A stretch of 64,000 nucleotides of DNA from Pelargonium tetragonum (Eukaryota > Streptophyta > Magnoliopsida > Geraniales > Geraniaceae), in contig JAYMTL010000043.1 in assembly GCA_036897445.1 (NCBI GenBank), positions 1 through 64,000 on the forward strand, read 5' to 3'. Below, in pieces: positions 63,484 through 64,000 of the stretch (the first letter of the stretch is position 1; every line of letters begins with the position of its first letter). The position numbers were made by a program, and so were the translations under genes. Below the pieces are notes generated by a model that was not told the DNA's origin, ran no database searches, and worked only from the letters and a program-made list of their open reading frames with translations.

Positions 63484-64000
63484 GGAAAACTCTCAAAAGA
63501 ATATAGAAAGATGTTCCTTGCAAACAAAGAATCCAAATAGCTCTGTAACTTCCTAAACACTCTCTTAGAAATTCTCTTAGGAAGATAGTCTAACATGAAA
63601 TAGAAAGATTCCATTAAGAACCCTTAAGACTTAGGACTGCTTACCTTTGCCGTCGGATATTCTTCCTTCTCAACTGTCAAGTCAACACTTCCATCTGCTA
63701 CAACAGTTTCTATAAGCTGCACTTGTGTTCAACTCCAGTTCATGTATCTATCCTAAACCTAAATTACCCGCTTAAACTGAAGAAATACAAGAATACCTAT
63801 TTAGAGTTACTTCCAACAATATAAGGTTACAACATCTTAAAAGGAATACAGAAAGCCTTTTTTATATCTTATTAAAAGGCCCTTCTGCTTAGTCCGTTTT
63901 TTCAGCTTCTGATACTAAATTTGCAAAGTTCTTTGATAAGGAGCCCGGCTACAACTACCCAGGGCTATACTAAAGTCTATTTTTTTAAGCTAGAGTTCCC

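Larger units (their letters stand above)
61201..63950. other. Tail with ordinary dinucleotide balance
   Basis: From about 61.2 kb CA becomes frequent and TA is no longer in excess: bases 63301-63360 have TA 5, AT 4, CA 5 and AC 5. Plus-strand frames are often Gln/Ser/Asn/Lys-rich and locally protein-like but are cut by stops every 20-40 codons. I recognise no family. It may be younger, or of a different origin, than the CA-poor DNA before it. Confidence 0.4.

Noticed and set aside
1-64000. CRISPR array, rRNA genes or group II intron domain V
   Set aside because: I looked for regular direct repeats with spacers, conserved rRNA core strings and the domain V hairpin, and found none that held up.
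1-64000. Assigning the window to a fungus on the RIP-like composition alone
   Set aside because: The only homologies with identifiable genes point to plant mitochondria. Dinucleotide bias by itself does not identify the organism.

Overview
This window is about two-thirds A+T and contains no gene I would call intact across 64 kb on either strand. The longest frame without a stop is 157 codons (139 aa from its first ATG). That is only slightly longer than chance would give at this base composition. I found no rRNA, CRISPR array, operon, or protein family recognisable over more than about 35 residues.

The few recognisable pieces look like decayed plant (streptophyte) mitochondrial genes. At 24.17-24.74 kb a trnK(UUU)-like sequence lies about 390 bp upstream of a fragment matching the start of nad5, which is broken by a frameshift after about 25 residues. 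A trnQ-like 3' half lies at 40.28-40.32 kb. Weaker trnD-, trnM- and other tRNA-like sequences lie at 25.3, 40.9 and 59.2 kb. The family assignments rest on remembered sequences, not on a search. The best reading is a very large, mostly non-coding mitochondrial genome, or decayed mitochondrial DNA inside another genome. I cannot name the organism.

Much of the rest has a distinct composition: TA dinucleotides are in excess and CA/TG are depleted. This resembles repeat-induced point mutation (RIP) in AT-rich fungal DNA and conflicts with the plant mitochondrial reading. Three islands lack the bias: about 5.50-5.99, 23.57-24.76 and 61.2-63.95 kb. The mitochondrial fragments at 24 kb lie inside one of them.

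Layout: 0-13.4 kb is featureless apart from a composition island and one copy of a dispersed repeat. 13.4-17.6 kb holds purine-rich degenerate repeat units, a 15-bp inverted repeat, the longest open frame and an extreme TA-rich block. 17.6-23.5 kb is blank. 23.5-26.4 kb holds the mitochondrial-like island, a trnD-like sequence and another repeat cluster. 26.4-46 kb is mostly blank, with hairpins, a poly-C tract, two copies of a shared 16-bp word, and the trnQ/trnM-like sequences. 46-57 kb holds second copies of several dispersed repeats and the densest repeat clusters. 57-64 kb holds one tRNA-like sequence and a compositionally ordinary tail.

The main structure not explained by genes is a set of dispersed repeats found by eye: a 16-bp word in four exact copies, an A/G-rich unit family in at least seven places, three longer repeat pairs, and a nine-base word about thirty times over expectation. 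No working gene system can be described.
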